DNA of 64,000 nt from Bacteroidales bacterium (GCA_015060905.1 SUXQ01000003.1:142090-206089); one strand, 5' to 3'; positions 9,150 through 18,755 are shown, counted from the stretch's first letter. Notes: generated from the sequence alone by a model not told the origin. Numbers and translations are program-made.

Positions 9150-10184
9150 ATGAGAAGAAAGATATTCACATACATAATAACACTGCTGACACTGTCACTG
9201 CCATGTGGCTGCATAGAGGAAGATCAGTTCGACAACAGCCCCACGGGCAATTTCGATGCATTGTGGAATCTCATAGACCAACGCTACTGCTTTTTCGACT
9301 ACGCCCAACAACAATTCGGGCTCGATTGGAACAGCATATACCACAAATACAAAGCAAAAATAGAGGCTGAGACAAACGACAGTGAACTTTTCGACATCTG
9401 CGGAGAGATGCTCGGCGAGCTGCGCGATGGCCATGTAAACCTCACCTCGGTCTATGGCACAGCATACTATTGGGACTGGAAATTGAACCACCCGGAAAAC
9501 TTCAGCGACTCTATACAACGTAAATATTTAGGCAACAAATTCAAGTTTAACAACGGAATAAAGTACACCGAGCTTCCCGACAGCATCGCCTATGCCTACG
9601 TTGGCACATTCGACAATAATTTCGGCAATGGCAATATAACAGCAATGATGCTGGACATCTCTTCGTGCAAAGCATTGATATTGGACATACGCAATAACGG
9701 TGGAGGAATGATTACAGCAGCCGAGACGTTAGCCTCGCACTTTACAGACGAAAAAATAAAGATAGGCTACATACAGCATAAGACAGGCACTGCGCACGAT
9801 GCCTTTTCGTCGCCCGAGGCAATGTACCTGTCGCCCGGCGAAGGAGCTATATGGAAACGCCCCGTCATTGTCCTTACAAACAGAGGGGTATTCAGCGCGG
9901 CCAACCATTTTATAATCATGATGAAGGAACTGTCACACGTCACCATTGTCGGCGACTATACGGGAGGCGGCTCGGGACTACCCTTCAACAGCACTCTGCC
10001 AAATGGATGGAGCGTGCGCTTCTCGGCCAGCCCCATACTCGACGCCGAGGGCAATCACGCCGAATTCGGCATAAAGCCCGACGTAAAGATAGACATCACC
10101 TCGGAAGATTGGAGCAAAGGGGTGGACACCATCATCGAGGAGGCTATAAAGATAGCAAAGGAGCTTACCAAGAAAAAGGAATAG
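9150..10184 (+). CDS. S41 family (tail-specific type) peptidase lipoprotein
   Basis: A 344-residue lipoprotein (signal peptide ending PCGC) of the C-terminal-processing peptidase family. Family marks are GELRDGHVNL, the ILDIRNNGGGM stretch before the active site, the catalytic Ser in RGVFSAANHF (about residue 251), and GDYTGGGSGLP after it. No PDZ domain is evident. It probably degrades or trims peptides at the cell envelope. It lies 18 bases after the exported protein gene and may share its transcript. Its 3' end overlaps the convergent gene by 20 bases. Confidence 0.85.
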   Translation: MRRKIFTYIITLLTLSLPCGCIEEDQFDNSPTGNFDALWNLIDQRYCFFDYAQQQFGLDWNSIYHKYKAKIEAETNDSELFDICGEMLGELRDGHVNLTSVYGTAYYWDWKLNHPENFSDSIQRKYLGNKFKFNNGIKYTELPDSIAYAYVGTFDNNFGNGNITAMMLDISSCKALILDIRNNGGGMITAAETLASHFTDEKIKIGYIQHKTGTAHDAFSSPEAMYLSPGEGAIWKRPVIVLTNRGVFSAANHFIIMMKELSHVTIVGDYTGGGSGLPFNSTLPNGWSVRFSASPILDAEGNHAEFGIKPDVKIDITSEDWSKGVDTIIEEAIKIAKELTKKKE

Positions 10185-10935
10185 AGAAGATATTTTTAGA
10201 AACTTCAACATCCACATACAGCGGCAAGTGATCCGAGGCTATACTGTCGGCAAACATCACCACGCTTGCACGAGGCTTACACGTATAACCGTTTTTCATA
10301 GCATAAACAAAGTCTATACACTCCTCGGGATTAATCGACGGATAGGTAGCATCTGCAGGATTGTTCAGCACAGTAAAAGTCTTGGCAAGCAACTGTTGTT
10401 CGGGGTCACCCACATGAGAATTCATATCCCCGACAAGGAGAAGCGGTTTTTTGCACTCCTTCAGCGCATTGCAGAGAATATATGCCGAGGAAAGACGGTC
10501 ATCATCGTCAAGCGGAAAGTGAGTGCAACACACCACACAATCCTCGAATTCCACAACCAACAGCCGACGCGCCTCGCCACTGCTTACTAACGGCAACACA
10601 CACGAAGAGAGAGGCTCTTCCCTCGACAATAGACCAATGCCGTAACTGCCACCGTCAAATTTTATTGCCGACGCATAAGTTGCAAACATGCCTGTCTCGG
10701 CAGCAAGCTCGTCGATGCACACCCTGCCATTATTGCGAGCCGTCGCACTATCAAGCTCTTGCAGAGCCACAAAATGGGGCGACACGCGATTAATAACCTC
10801 GGCAATGCGCGCATAATCAATCTTTTCATCCATTCCGCGACAATGATGCACATTATAACTCATCACACGCAACGAGTCGCTACACGAAACAAACAAGCAA
10901 CAAAAAAGAAAGAAAATACAAATATTCTTATACAT
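10165..10935 (-). CDS. Endonuclease/exonuclease/phosphatase family lipoprotein
   Basis: A 256-residue exported protein with a lipobox (FVSC) at the N-terminus, then an EEP-fold hydrolase. Visible motifs are RVMSYNVHHC with the first metal-ligand Asn, FVALQELDS with the metal-binding Glu, VGDMNSHVG with the Asp/Asn pair, and the terminal SDHLPLYVD containing the catalytic Asp-His. The substrate could be a phosphodiester in nucleic acid, lipid or sugar phosphate. The ATG at 10935 was chosen over an upstream TTG. Its 3' end overlaps the S41 peptidase gene by 20 bases. Confidence 0.85.
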   Translation of the reverse strand: MYKNICIFFLFCCLFVSCSDSLRVMSYNVHHCRGMDEKIDYARIAEVINRVSPHFVALQELDSATARNNGRVCIDELAAETGMFATYASAIKFDGGSYGIGLLSREEPLSSCVLPLVSSGEARRLLVVEFEDCVVCCTHFPLDDDDRLSSAYILCNALKECKKPLLLVGDMNSHVGDPEQQLLAKTFTVLNNPADATYPSINPEECIDFVYAMKNGYTCKPRASVVMFADSIASDHLPLYVDVEVSKNIFSIPFSW

Positions 10936-10961
10936 AATTATATTAGTCAAAGGAAGTTTAT

Positions 10962-11000
10962 CAAAATAGGCTGTGCCAAGTAGTGATTGACACAGCCCTA
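10962..11000 (-). terminator. Intrinsic terminator after the acyltransferase gene
   Basis: On the minus strand, GGCTGTGTCAA pairs with TTGGCACAGCC (one wobble) around a 7-base loop, followed by TATTTTG. It lies just past the stop at 11021. Confidence 0.75.
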
Positions 11001-11020
11001 TTATTTTAGAAGAGAAGCCG

Positions 11021-12169
11021 TTACTCTGTTGCCTTAATATAGTTTATCACAGGGTTGGCATACATTTCGAGAATCTTTCCGCGCAAGAAAGGAACATCCT
11101 TGTTCGGAAGGTCTATCTTCTCAAGCTGCCCTGCAAGATAGCCATCGAGAGCAACCTTATCCTCGGCAGTATACATATCGGCAAAGCGCGTGTCGCCCGT
11201 AAGAAGCTCGTAAAAATAGTAATTTATAGGCCAGAAACGGTAATTACTATGTATCGCGCGGTCGATAATTTTGGCAGCAGCAGCAAATTTCTCGCCCTTT
11301 CCAAGATTCGCATCAAGAGCATCAAGCTCGTCGTTTATGCACTTTGCAACATGATAGTGAATGTGCCCTTTGTAGCCGAAGAGTCCCGTCTGCATGTTCA
11401 AGAGGTCGTCGAAAGGCGATTTTTTGTGCTCGGGATTATCGCGTTTCTGCTGAAACTCTTTTGCCTTAAGATAATCACAAGGGTCATACTCGTACGAAAT
11501 TGAGGTTGGAGCAATATTCAATGCCTTGAGAGCCTCTATAGGATCGCCGGATGTGTGCATTGCGAGCATCTTCAGCACACTCTCGGCGGTAAAATCGTTG
11601 CTATCTTTGGCGCGTCCCTCGCGCTGAGCAATCCACACAGGCTGTTTTTTATCGACAATAGCGTAACGAATGTACGACGACAAACGTTTGGACGAAGCTA
11701 ACAATTCGCGCATGGTAAGCGAACGTTGCACAATGAAACTGCGGTTCACACGCACAAGTTTCTTTATCCAGGGACGGATGAGAAGATTGTCGCCGATAGC
11801 AATTTCTACAGTATTGTTTATTGCATCAACCAAAAGAACATCCAGAAACGCAGAGTCTAAAATTATATCTCTGTGGTTGGAAATATAAAGCGCGTCGGAC
11901 AGTTGCTCCTTATTGTCACAAGTAAGTTCCAAGCCCTTGCTCAGTTTCTCCAAAAGAGTGTGCAGGAAAGGCTTCACCAATGCCTTTTGAAACTCAAGAT
12001 TGGTTTTACAAGTTCGCATCGCGCCACAAATCTGCTCATACGAAAGTTGCGGAAAAGCGCGTGTAATCATCTCTTTAAACTCTGCATCGGCAATAAGTTC
12101 TTCAAAAATAGCAGGAAGTTCCTCGGGGGCATACGGACGAATATCGTCAAATTCTGTGGGGGCTATCAT
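11021..12169 (-). CDS. Putative glycerol-phosphate-type acyltransferase
   Basis: A 382-residue soluble or membrane-associated protein of the Bacteroidota 1-acyl-glycerol-phosphate acyltransferase-like group. The likely catalytic block is ISNHRDIILDSAFL, with the His and Asp five residues apart instead of the canonical four, followed by a downstream QREGRAKDSND that fits the substrate-binding block. Its role in phospholipid or aminolipid synthesis is inferred. The start is the ATG giving MIAPTEFDDIRP; a 31-codon upstream extension is poor coding sequence. It ends at a clear terminator. Confidence 0.7.
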   Translation of the reverse strand: MIAPTEFDDIRPYAPEELPAIFEELIADAEFKEMITRAFPQLSYEQICGAMRTCKTNLEFQKALVKPFLHTLLEKLSKGLELTCDNKEQLSDALYISNHRDIILDSAFLDVLLVDAINNTVEIAIGDNLLIRPWIKKLVRVNRSFIVQRSLTMRELLASSKRLSSYIRYAIVDKKQPVWIAQREGRAKDSNDFTAESVLKMLAMHTSGDPIEALKALNIAPTSISYEYDPCDYLKAKEFQQKRDNPEHKKSPFDDLLNMQTGLFGYKGHIHYHVAKCINDELDALDANLGKGEKFAAAAKIIDRAIHSNYRFWPINYYFYELLTGDTRFADMYTAEDKVALDGYLAGQLEKIDLPNKDVPFLRGKILEMYANPVINYIKATE

Positions 12170-12267
12170 AATTATAAAATTTGTACAAAGTTTAACATTT
12201 ATGCAATATTCGGCAAAAATATTGAAATATGCAACACTTTTGCCGAATATTACTGCAAACAAACTAT

Positions 12268-13248
12268 TTACTGCTCTATTCGGGGAATGATAATCTTTTC
12301 GGAAACCTCTATACGATAAGCACCTTTACCAGCGTCACGGTCGCGGCGCATCCTTATGAGCGCAATCAGTGTCTGACGGGGAGCAATTTTCTCGTGACTA
12401 TTGTGAGCATGATACACCATAAAATACTTTCTGCCCGCACGCAGTATAGCATGATGCCCCGTACCCACATATCCGCAGTGTCTGTGCAACACCGGATTTT
12501 TTTCGTAACGCTTGTATGGCCCCATTGGATTATCGGCAACCGCAAAGCCCACCGCATACTCTTTGCTTCTATAATCGTTGCAACTGAACGTAAGATAATA
12601 TTTCCCCTTATATTTAAAGGTAAGCGGTCCCTCGGCTATACGCCCCATTTTTCTTTCCCACGTACCCTCGCGAGCATCAATAAGTTCGCGAGCAGTCTCT
12701 ATCTTCACATTCATAAGGTCGGGAGTCATTTCGGCCACCCAGATAATGTTTCCTCCGCGCATAAAGCGCACCCAGAATATGTAAGCCTTGCCATCATCGT
12801 CGAAAAACAGCGAAGCATCTATTCCCTCTTCGTCAGGCAGATAAGGGCGCTGTTCTTTCTGCACAAAAGGGCCGCAAGGCGAGTCCGACTCGGCGCAACA
12901 TATATGAACGTCGCTGCTGTAGGTCATAATGAACTTATCGCCACGCTTATAAACCTCGGGAGCCCAAAAGAACCGTTCGCCCCACACATCATCCTTGTGC
13001 ATGGCAAGAGCCTTTTTAGCCTTTCCGCATCGACTGCTCCACTTTTTAAGGTCGCGCGAACGATAAACGACAATGCCGTCAGCATCCTCGGTGCCGTAAA
13101 TATAATACCACCCATCGTGCTCCAAGATGAAAGGGTCGGCAAGCATCAGTTGGTCGGGAAGAGCGCGGCCTGTATTCTCATTTTCATTATCGGCAACAGC
13201 CACACTGCACAGAACTACAGCAAACAGCAGTAAAAATATCTTTTTCAT
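12268..13248 (-). CDS. Glycoside hydrolase family 43-like enzyme, secreted
   Basis: A 326-residue secreted protein with a signal peptide (MKKIFLLLFAVVLCSVAVA). It is a five-bladed beta-propeller hydrolase of the GH43 type: LADPFILEHDGWYYIYGTED carries the first catalytic Asp, WAPEVYKRGDKFIM follows, GIDASLFFDDDGKAYIF holds the second carboxylate region, and AEGPLTFKYKGKYYL contains the putative acid. Family members act on arabinan, xylan or arabinogalactan side chains; the specific substrate is unclear. It lies 18 bases downstream of the phosphoesterase gene and is likely co-transcribed with it. Confidence 0.85.
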   Translation of the reverse strand: MKKIFLLLFAVVLCSVAVADNENENTGRALPDQLMLADPFILEHDGWYYIYGTEDADGIVVYRSRDLKKWSSRCGKAKKALAMHKDDVWGERFFWAPEVYKRGDKFIMTYSSDVHICCAESDSPCGPFVQKEQRPYLPDEEGIDASLFFDDDGKAYIFWVRFMRGGNIIWVAEMTPDLMNVKIETARELIDAREGTWERKMGRIAEGPLTFKYKGKYYLTFSCNDYRSKEYAVGFAVADNPMGPYKRYEKNPVLHRHCGYVGTGHHAILRAGRKYFMVYHAHNSHEKIAPRQTLIALIRMRRDRDAGKGAYRIEVSEKIIIPRIEQ

Positions 13249-13265
13249 AGATGAATAGTTAAAAA

Positions 13266-14396
13266 TCACTTTTTAATTTTTATATCATACTGATCGTACG
13301 GGGCTGTGCGCCACGCAAATTTTTCTGTAAGCCTTGACAATGCAAATAGCGGAGAGAAAGTCCTTACACTTATCGTCTCGCCATCGGGCTTAAACTCCAA
13401 TATACGCAACCAACAATCGCCGCCGTTGCCGTTCCAATCGCCATCCCCCTGTTGCGAATTAAACATCATCTGGAAGACCTCGCGACCATTGGCAGCCTTA
13501 TCCACACGACACGACGAAGTGGTGCTATAATCCGTTGCAGCAACATCATCTTTAATTTCGGGTGCTTGTCCGGCGTGCCCACTAAGCACAAGAACAATAT
13601 TTTCCGAGGGATAAACAAGTTTCTGCCACACCTCCTCGGGCTGATTGCAAGGTGCGAGCGTATAACCCTCTTTTTTAATACGTTCGCCCTTATTGTTGAG
13701 CCACGAGTGTATAAGCACTACGACCCTATGCTTTTTGAAACGCTCGCTGGCTATAAGTTCTTTGGCCCATGCAAGCGCTTCGTCGCGCGGAGCAAATTCA
13801 AAGGTAAGCACCAAAATATCGCCCCACTTTTTGTCGCGGAACTCATACGCTGAATTTTCCATCGTATGAACACCTTTCCAATTTGGGCATGTAGCAACAA
13901 GCGCCGATTCGAATTTTATATTACGCTCGGGGTAAATATACTGTGGAGCATTTGTATGACGGTCGGTAGCTGTAATATGCCCTATGTCGTGGTTGCCTTG
14001 CGCAATAACATAAGGCACACGATTGTCCAATCGGGACAAGGCACGCGACACAGCCTGCCACTGCTGAGTACCCGTCTGGTCGCCATTATATTTATTTGGC
14101 AAAGGAGCAGAGACTATTTTTCCATTCTGTTCGACCATATCTCCTGTGAAAAGAGCCGCCTTTATCTTCAGTCGTTTGATATTTTGCGCAATCCACGCCG
14201 TTTGCAATTCAAAGAGCGGCTGATTGGCTGCAAACTTCACATAGCTTTGCGGGTCGGGCACAAGAATCATGCTGAACGAATTTTCATTCTGCAACGATGG
14301 ATATACAGGAACCTGTGGCTCCCCCACAGGAGACTGCGCCATAAGAGTGTTTACTAAACAAAGTGACAGAAAAACTGTAATTAAATATTTCTTCAT
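13266..14396 (-). CDS. Secreted calcineurin-like metallophosphoesterase
   Basis: A 376-residue protein with a signal peptide ending LMAQS. The metallophosphoesterase ligands are visible in order: VPDPQSY near residue 47 (Asp), ALFTGDMVEQNG (Gly-Asp), VIAQGNHDIGHI (Asn-His-Asp), VVLIHSW and LSGHAG (histidines). Such secreted enzymes cleave phosphomonoesters or phosphodiesters of sugars or nucleotides. It heads a two-gene unit with the GH43 gene. Confidence 0.85.
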   Translation of the reverse strand: MKKYLITVFLSLCLVNTLMAQSPVGEPQVPVYPSLQNENSFSMILVPDPQSYVKFAANQPLFELQTAWIAQNIKRLKIKAALFTGDMVEQNGKIVSAPLPNKYNGDQTGTQQWQAVSRALSRLDNRVPYVIAQGNHDIGHITATDRHTNAPQYIYPERNIKFESALVATCPNWKGVHTMENSAYEFRDKKWGDILVLTFEFAPRDEALAWAKELIASERFKKHRVVVLIHSWLNNKGERIKKEGYTLAPCNQPEEVWQKLVYPSENIVLVLSGHAGQAPEIKDDVAATDYSTTSSCRVDKAANGREVFQMMFNSQQGDGDWNGNGGDCWLRILEFKPDGETISVRTFSPLFALSRLTEKFAWRTAPYDQYDIKIKK

Positions 14397-14449
14397 ACCC
14401 TTTTTATTTTGTAAAAGTATTTATCTATTAATCTTTTGTAGGAAAATAG

Positions 14450-14986
14450 TTATTCAATCTTCTCTAACCACAAATAACCTTCTTCATCTTTAAAAGCTCT
14501 GAATTTAGCATCATCTTTCTTAACCAAAAGATAATTACCATCATAAGGCATTACTGTATATTTTTGTGGTTCAGATGGATGAAAGTACCAATCTTCGTAA
14601 AAAACCACCTTGTTATTTCGTATAAACATTGCTCTTCTTGAATCAGCTTCACTCAAATCGCCCATGTCTGTTTCAATTGCCAGCTCTTCTTTTATTTTTT
14701 TATACTCATAAAAATGGTAGTAGATAACAAAATAATCCCATTCAAACGGCATTACCTCGGCAAGGTCGATAATACATTCTCCATCATCATTTTTATTCCA
14801 CCACCATTGAAATTCTGTAATATAATCTATTCTATTTTTAATATAGAATCCGCCTAAGCCAAACCCTACTACAATGTACAAGGTAATAAATAATTTGGCT
14901 AAAAAAATGGTAAACACAGTAGCAAATACTAAAATAATTTTCAGTATTTTTTTTACGAGTGGATTAGAAACTATAATAATACCCAT
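14450..14986 (-). CDS. Small membrane protein, immunity-like, copy 1
   Basis: I do not recognise a named family. The 178-residue product has one or two N-terminal membrane segments (residues ~10-45), then a short soluble domain containing WWWNKNDDGECIIDLAEVM and PFEWDYFVIYYHF. The F-x-WD-x-hydrophobic pattern resembles immunity proteins of Bacteroidota polymorphic toxins; this is inference. It is a diverged copy of the 15142-15669 gene. The two 3' ends share a 34-base identical direct repeat (14434-14467 and 15126-15159), pointing to tandem duplication of a ~690-base unit. The ATG that aligns with the paralogue was chosen. Confidence 0.6.
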   Translation of the reverse strand: MGIIIVSNPLVKKILKIILVFATVFTIFLAKLFITLYIVVGFGLGGFYIKNRIDYITEFQWWWNKNDDGECIIDLAEVMPFEWDYFVIYYHFYEYKKIKEELAIETDMGDLSEADSRRAMFIRNNKVVFYEDWYFHPSEPQKYTVMPYDGNYLLVKKDDAKFRAFKDEEGYLWLEKIE

Positions 14987-14995
14987 TTTTATCAT

Positions 14996-15125
14996 TTCAC
15001 AGTATTAGGTTTTTGTCATTTTGTCTGCGCTTTTATCAATTCTTCAGGTGTATAGCCATTTCATCGGAACGGCTGTAATGCTCCTTCAGTATATCATATT
15101 TTTCTTGAGAAAAGCATCAAGCGGA
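14996..15125 (-). pseudogene. Decayed gene fragment between the immunity-like copies
   Basis: On the minus strand this spacer retains coding traces in shifted frames: KYDILKEHYSRSDE, then after a one-base loss a stretch reading like NGYTPEEL-KAQ, then a stop. The same traces recur upstream of the second copy (15670-15798). It looks like the 3' end of a larger gene, possibly a toxin, lost after duplication. Confidence 0.45.
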
Positions 15126-15141
15126 TTTTGTAGGAAAATAG

Positions 15142-15669
15142 TTATTCAATCTTCTCTAATATTAAGTACCCCGGCTCATTCTTCTTAGCTTTAAATTTTG
15201 CATCCTCTTTTTTTGTATAAAAGCAATCGCCTGCAAAAAAAACAAGCCCTTCGGGATACAAGTATCCATGTATATCTAATTTTTTACGCCATGCATCATG
15301 AAAAACAACTTTACGATTTTTTATAAAAACAATTTCTTTGTCTAATACAACGTCAAAACACTCGTCGGCTTCTATATCTAATTCTTGCATTATATTTTCT
15401 ATGTCGCAATTAGGAGTATAGAATACAAAGTAATCCCATTCGAACGGCATTACCTCGGCAAGGTCTATGATACTCTCGCCATTGCTATCCTTGTTCCACC
15501 ACCATTCCCAAAGAATCAAATAGTCTGTCTTGTTTTTTATGTTATATTCAATTATTCCGACGAATTCCAAGATCATGAAAAAAACAAAGATAATAACGGT
15601 AGAGAATACCGTAGCAATAGCTATCAATATCCACTTAACGATTTTATTAAATATTCTAATAAATCCCAT
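15142..15669 (-). CDS. Small membrane protein, immunity-like, copy 2
   Basis: A 175-residue paralogue of the 14450-14986 gene. An N-terminal hydrophobic region (VKWILIAIATVFSTVIIFVF) is followed by the shared LWEWWWNKDSNGESIIDLAE and VMPFEWDYFVFY motifs and an acidic C-terminal half (QELDIEADECFDVVLDKEIV). The C-terminal LILEKIE ending is also shared. Function is unknown; an immunity role against a contact-dependent toxin is plausible from the FEWDYF motif and the tandem arrangement. No toxin gene remains intact next to it. Confidence 0.6.
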   Translation of the reverse strand: MGFIRIFNKIVKWILIAIATVFSTVIIFVFFMILEFVGIIEYNIKNKTDYLILWEWWWNKDSNGESIIDLAEVMPFEWDYFVFYTPNCDIENIMQELDIEADECFDVVLDKEIVFIKNRKVVFHDAWRKKLDIHGYLYPEGLVFFAGDCFYTKKEDAKFKAKKNEPGYLILEKIE

Positions 15670-15798
15670 TTCTTTTTAGGTGTTATAAATGCTTTTTGTT
15701 CGTCTATCTGTGCTTGTCTTAGTTCTTCTGGCGTATAGCCATTTTCATCGGGAACGGCTGCTTACAGGCCATTGTATCGAAACTCGCCAAGAACCTTA
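15670..15798 (-). pseudogene. Decayed gene fragment upstream of immunity-like copy 2
   Basis: Minus-strand translation gives SSRS, a one-base insertion, then DENGYTPEELRQAQIDEQKA running past the next gene's start in another frame. It matches the fragment at 14996-15125 and directly abuts the dus stop codon. It is best explained as the 3' remnant of a larger gene that once preceded the immunity-like gene. Confidence 0.45.
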
Positions 15799-16779
15799 TT
15801 ACCCGTATGTCTCTTCTATTTTATCGAGGATAGAGAATAGTTCGTCCAGCTTTTCGGCACGCAGCATGGCTATCCTCATGGGACGAAAATCGGTCAGTCC
15901 CTTAAGCAGAGGCGTTGCCGCAAGATGGCGACGTATATGCAAAATTCCGCGACGTTCGTCGAGACGCTCGATGCTGTCAATCACCTGACGACGCAAAATA
16001 TCCATTGTTTCTTTGAACGAGAAGGGTGAGGCATGCTCGCCATTTTCAAGATAGTGCTTAACCTCGCGGAATATCCATGGACGTCCGAAGCTGGCGCGCC
16101 CTATCATCACAGCATCGACGCCGTAACGTTCGAAGCACTCCTTGGCGCGTTCGGGGGTGGTAATGTCGCCATTGCCAATAATAGGTATTTTCATACGCGG
16201 ATTCTCCTTTATCTTACCTATGAGTGTCCAATCGGCCTCTCCTGTATACATTTGGGCGCGGGTGCGTCCATGAACAGTCAGGGCTGCAATTCCACAATCC
16301 TGCAACGCCTCGGCAAGTTCCACTATCACTTTGCTATTGTCGTCCCACCCCAGACGGGTTTTTACAGTTACGGGGATATTTACAGCATCGACTACTGCTT
16401 TTGTTATCTGCAACAGCTTGGGAATATTCTGCAACATTCCTGCACCGGCACCCTTACGGGCCACCTTTTTCACGGGACAACCGAAATTAATATCAAGAAT
16501 ATCGGGACGGGCAGCCTCGACACGTCGGGCAGCCTCGACCATCGGCTCTACCTCATTGCCGTATATCTGTATTGCAACGGGACGCTCCTCGTCGCAGATG
16601 TTCAACTTTTGCACCGAACGGTTCACGTCGCGTATGAGTGCGTCGCTCGATACAAACTCGGTATATACCATGTCCGCGCCGAAGCCTTTGCACATCAAGC
16701 GAAAGGCCGCATCGGTAACATCCTCCATAGGAGCCAGAAAGACGGGATAGCGACCAAATTCTATATTTGCAATTTTCAT
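15799..16779 (-). CDS. dus: tRNA-dihydrouridine synthase
   Basis: FMN-dependent enzyme that reduces uridines in tRNA. The 326-residue product has the TIM-barrel FMN site (FLAPMEDVTDAAFR), the DINFGCPVKKVARKGAGAG loop with the catalytic Cys, LTVHGRTRAQMYTGEADW, and the IIGNGDI phosphate-binding loop. It is closest in layout to DusB. The ATG at 16779 lies 5 bases past the fbp stop, so the two are an operon; an in-frame TTG three codons upstream is less likely. Confidence 0.92.
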   Translation of the reverse strand: MKIANIEFGRYPVFLAPMEDVTDAAFRLMCKGFGADMVYTEFVSSDALIRDVNRSVQKLNICDEERPVAIQIYGNEVEPMVEAARRVEAARPDILDINFGCPVKKVARKGAGAGMLQNIPKLLQITKAVVDAVNIPVTVKTRLGWDDNSKVIVELAEALQDCGIAALTVHGRTRAQMYTGEADWTLIGKIKENPRMKIPIIGNGDITTPERAKECFERYGVDAVMIGRASFGRPWIFREVKHYLENGEHASPFSFKETMDILRRQVIDSIERLDERRGILHIRRHLAATPLLKGLTDFRPMRIAMLRAEKLDELFSILDKIEETYG

Positions 16780-16784
16780 ACTTA

Positions 16785-18755
16785 TCAATTTTCTTTTAAC
16801 CAGCCTTTGCGGTAGGCTCTCAGCAACATCTCGAGTTCGTCTATCTGCTTGCGCAGTTCGCGACCAATATCTGTGTCGGATACAAGCACGCGGCGATTGG
16901 AGCTTTCGACGATGGAGGTTGTAGACTGAATGTCTATTCCCTCGAGCACAGCCTCTTCGGTGGAGGTGAAGGGTGCATGTTGCACAAGCTGGAAGCCGCG
17001 ACTGTGATACACAAGAGTATATCCCGCAATGCCTGTAGTCGAGTGGTAGGCACGCGCAAAGCCTCCGTCGATGACCATCAACCGTCCCCCGGCTTTAATA
17101 GGGTTCTCGCCCTTGCCAACCTTGACGGGGACGTGTCCGTTTATTATGTGGCGATGCGTTCCGCTCACTTGAAAATCGTCCAACAGTCTGTCGCACACTT
17201 CGGCCTTTTCGCGCAGCTTGAAGTACCAGCCTTTCTCTTCGGCATGTACCTCTTTATTTTTTATAAAATATCGCTCGAAGGTTGTCATTTTGGACTTATC
17301 GAAAAGAGGGCTGTCCACTCCGCACCACAAATACCAAAAGTAGTCGCGGGCATAGGCTTTCTCTTCGTCATCGGTTCCCTCTTCGTAGGCCAGACGTATA
17401 ATCTGCTCTATTCGCTGCATAAGTTCTTTGCCTTTGTAGCACTGTCCCTGAATATTTACCTCGCGCAACGAGCCATCTTCGTTTAGCGGCATCGATGCGT
17501 GGAACAAAAGGTTGGAATTGCACACAGCATACATTCCTCCATGCGTGAGCAGGCACTGCATGTGGCGTTGCAAACGCTCGCTTGTGCGGAACGAACGCAC
17601 AAGGCTGTCCATTATCTCTTGCTCCTCTTCGTTCAGGCAATAGGGGTTACAGGGGTCTATCGTCGGGAAAAATCTATCCTCTATCTTGTAGGTCTTTCCA
17701 TAATAGTTTATTGTGCCCTCTTCGAAATTCATATGCTCGAGCAGGCAACGGTCGGTCATATTCCAATCGGGGTTCTGCAGATAGAGCTGCGACTCTAATT
17801 TAAACTGTATGACAGCTATCGCCTTATGCATTTGCGCTATAAGGCGTTGAGTCTTTTGTCGTGGAGAATTTGCACCATTATCCTCGATGAAAGGTTTGAA
17901 CAGGTCGCAAGGGTCGTCGGCATACGTCTCCATTGCAAATGTTGCCAACGGCACCATATTTATTCCATAGCCATCCTCGAGGGTCTTTGTATTTGCGTAT
18001 CGCAGCGAGAGACGGATAACGGCTGCTGCACATGCGGGATTACCGGCTGCCGCACCCATCCACAGTACATCGTGGTTGCCCCACTGTATGTCCAGATTGT
18101 GATAGTTGCACAGGGTATCCATTATAAGATGCGCTCCGGGACCTCTATCGAAAATATCACCCAATATATGCAGTCTGTCTATTGCCAAACGCTGTATAAG
18201 ATAGCACAGTTGGATGATGAAAGGCTCGGCGCGACGGGTGCGTATGATTGTCCTTATTATTATATTATAATATTCGTGCTTATTCTGCCCGTCGGATGTT
18301 TCATTAAGAAGCTCTTCTATGATAAAGGCAAACTGCTCGGGCAGGCTGCGTCGCACCTTTGAACGCGTATATTTTGACGATACATTGCGACACACCATTA
18401 TCAATCTGTTGAGCGTCGTCTGGTAAAAATCTGTCATATTCTTGTGGGACAGCTTTACAAGCTCTAACTTCTCCTCGGGGTAATATATAAGCGTACACAG
18501 CTCTTTTATCTCCTCTTCGCTTAGAAATTTATCAAAAATCTCGCGCACCTTGCGACGAATGTTACCCGAAGCGTTGCGCAGCACATGCTGAAAAGCATCA
18601 TTCTCGCCATGAAGGTCGGCAAGGAAGTGCTCAGTAGCCTTAGGCAAATGAAGAATAGCCTCGAGATTGATAATCTCGGTTGTTACTCGCGGCACGTTGG
18701 GAAATTCCTTTGCAAGCAGCTGCAGATAGCGCATATTGTCACGAATATTTTTCAT
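16785..18755 (-). CDS. fbp: Fructose-1,6-bisphosphatase, class III (Bacillus type)
   Basis: Gluconeogenic phosphatase of about 656 residues, the full length of the Bacillus-type (class III) family, unrelated to E. coli Fbp. Metal-binding phosphoesterase motifs are visible: ADLHGENDAF, HILGDIFDRGPGAH, DIQWGNHDVLWMG and INGHVPVKVGKGENP. The ATG at 18755 has an upstream AAAAGG and is preferred over a TTG 11 codons upstream that lies in the leu terminator. It is followed closely by dus. Confidence 0.93.
   Translation of the reverse strand: MKNIRDNMRYLQLLAKEFPNVPRVTTEIINLEAILHLPKATEHFLADLHGENDAFQHVLRNASGNIRRKVREIFDKFLSEEEIKELCTLIYYPEEKLELVKLSHKNMTDFYQTTLNRLIMVCRNVSSKYTRSKVRRSLPEQFAFIIEELLNETSDGQNKHEYYNIIIRTIIRTRRAEPFIIQLCYLIQRLAIDRLHILGDIFDRGPGAHLIMDTLCNYHNLDIQWGNHDVLWMGAAAGNPACAAAVIRLSLRYANTKTLEDGYGINMVPLATFAMETYADDPCDLFKPFIEDNGANSPRQKTQRLIAQMHKAIAVIQFKLESQLYLQNPDWNMTDRCLLEHMNFEEGTINYYGKTYKIEDRFFPTIDPCNPYCLNEEEQEIMDSLVRSFRTSERLQRHMQCLLTHGGMYAVCNSNLLFHASMPLNEDGSLREVNIQGQCYKGKELMQRIEQIIRLAYEEGTDDEEKAYARDYFWYLWCGVDSPLFDKSKMTTFERYFIKNKEVHAEEKGWYFKLREKAEVCDRLLDDFQVSGTHRHIINGHVPVKVGKGENPIKAGGRLMVIDGGFARAYHSTTGIAGYTLVYHSRGFQLVQHAPFTSTEEAVLEGIDIQSTTSIVESSNRRVLVSDTDIGRELRKQIDELEMLLRAYRKGWLKEN

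Noticed and set aside
12229..13233. Long plus-strand open frame opposite the GH43 gene
   Set aside because: Antisense shadow; the minus strand encodes a recognisable signal peptide and GH43 motifs.
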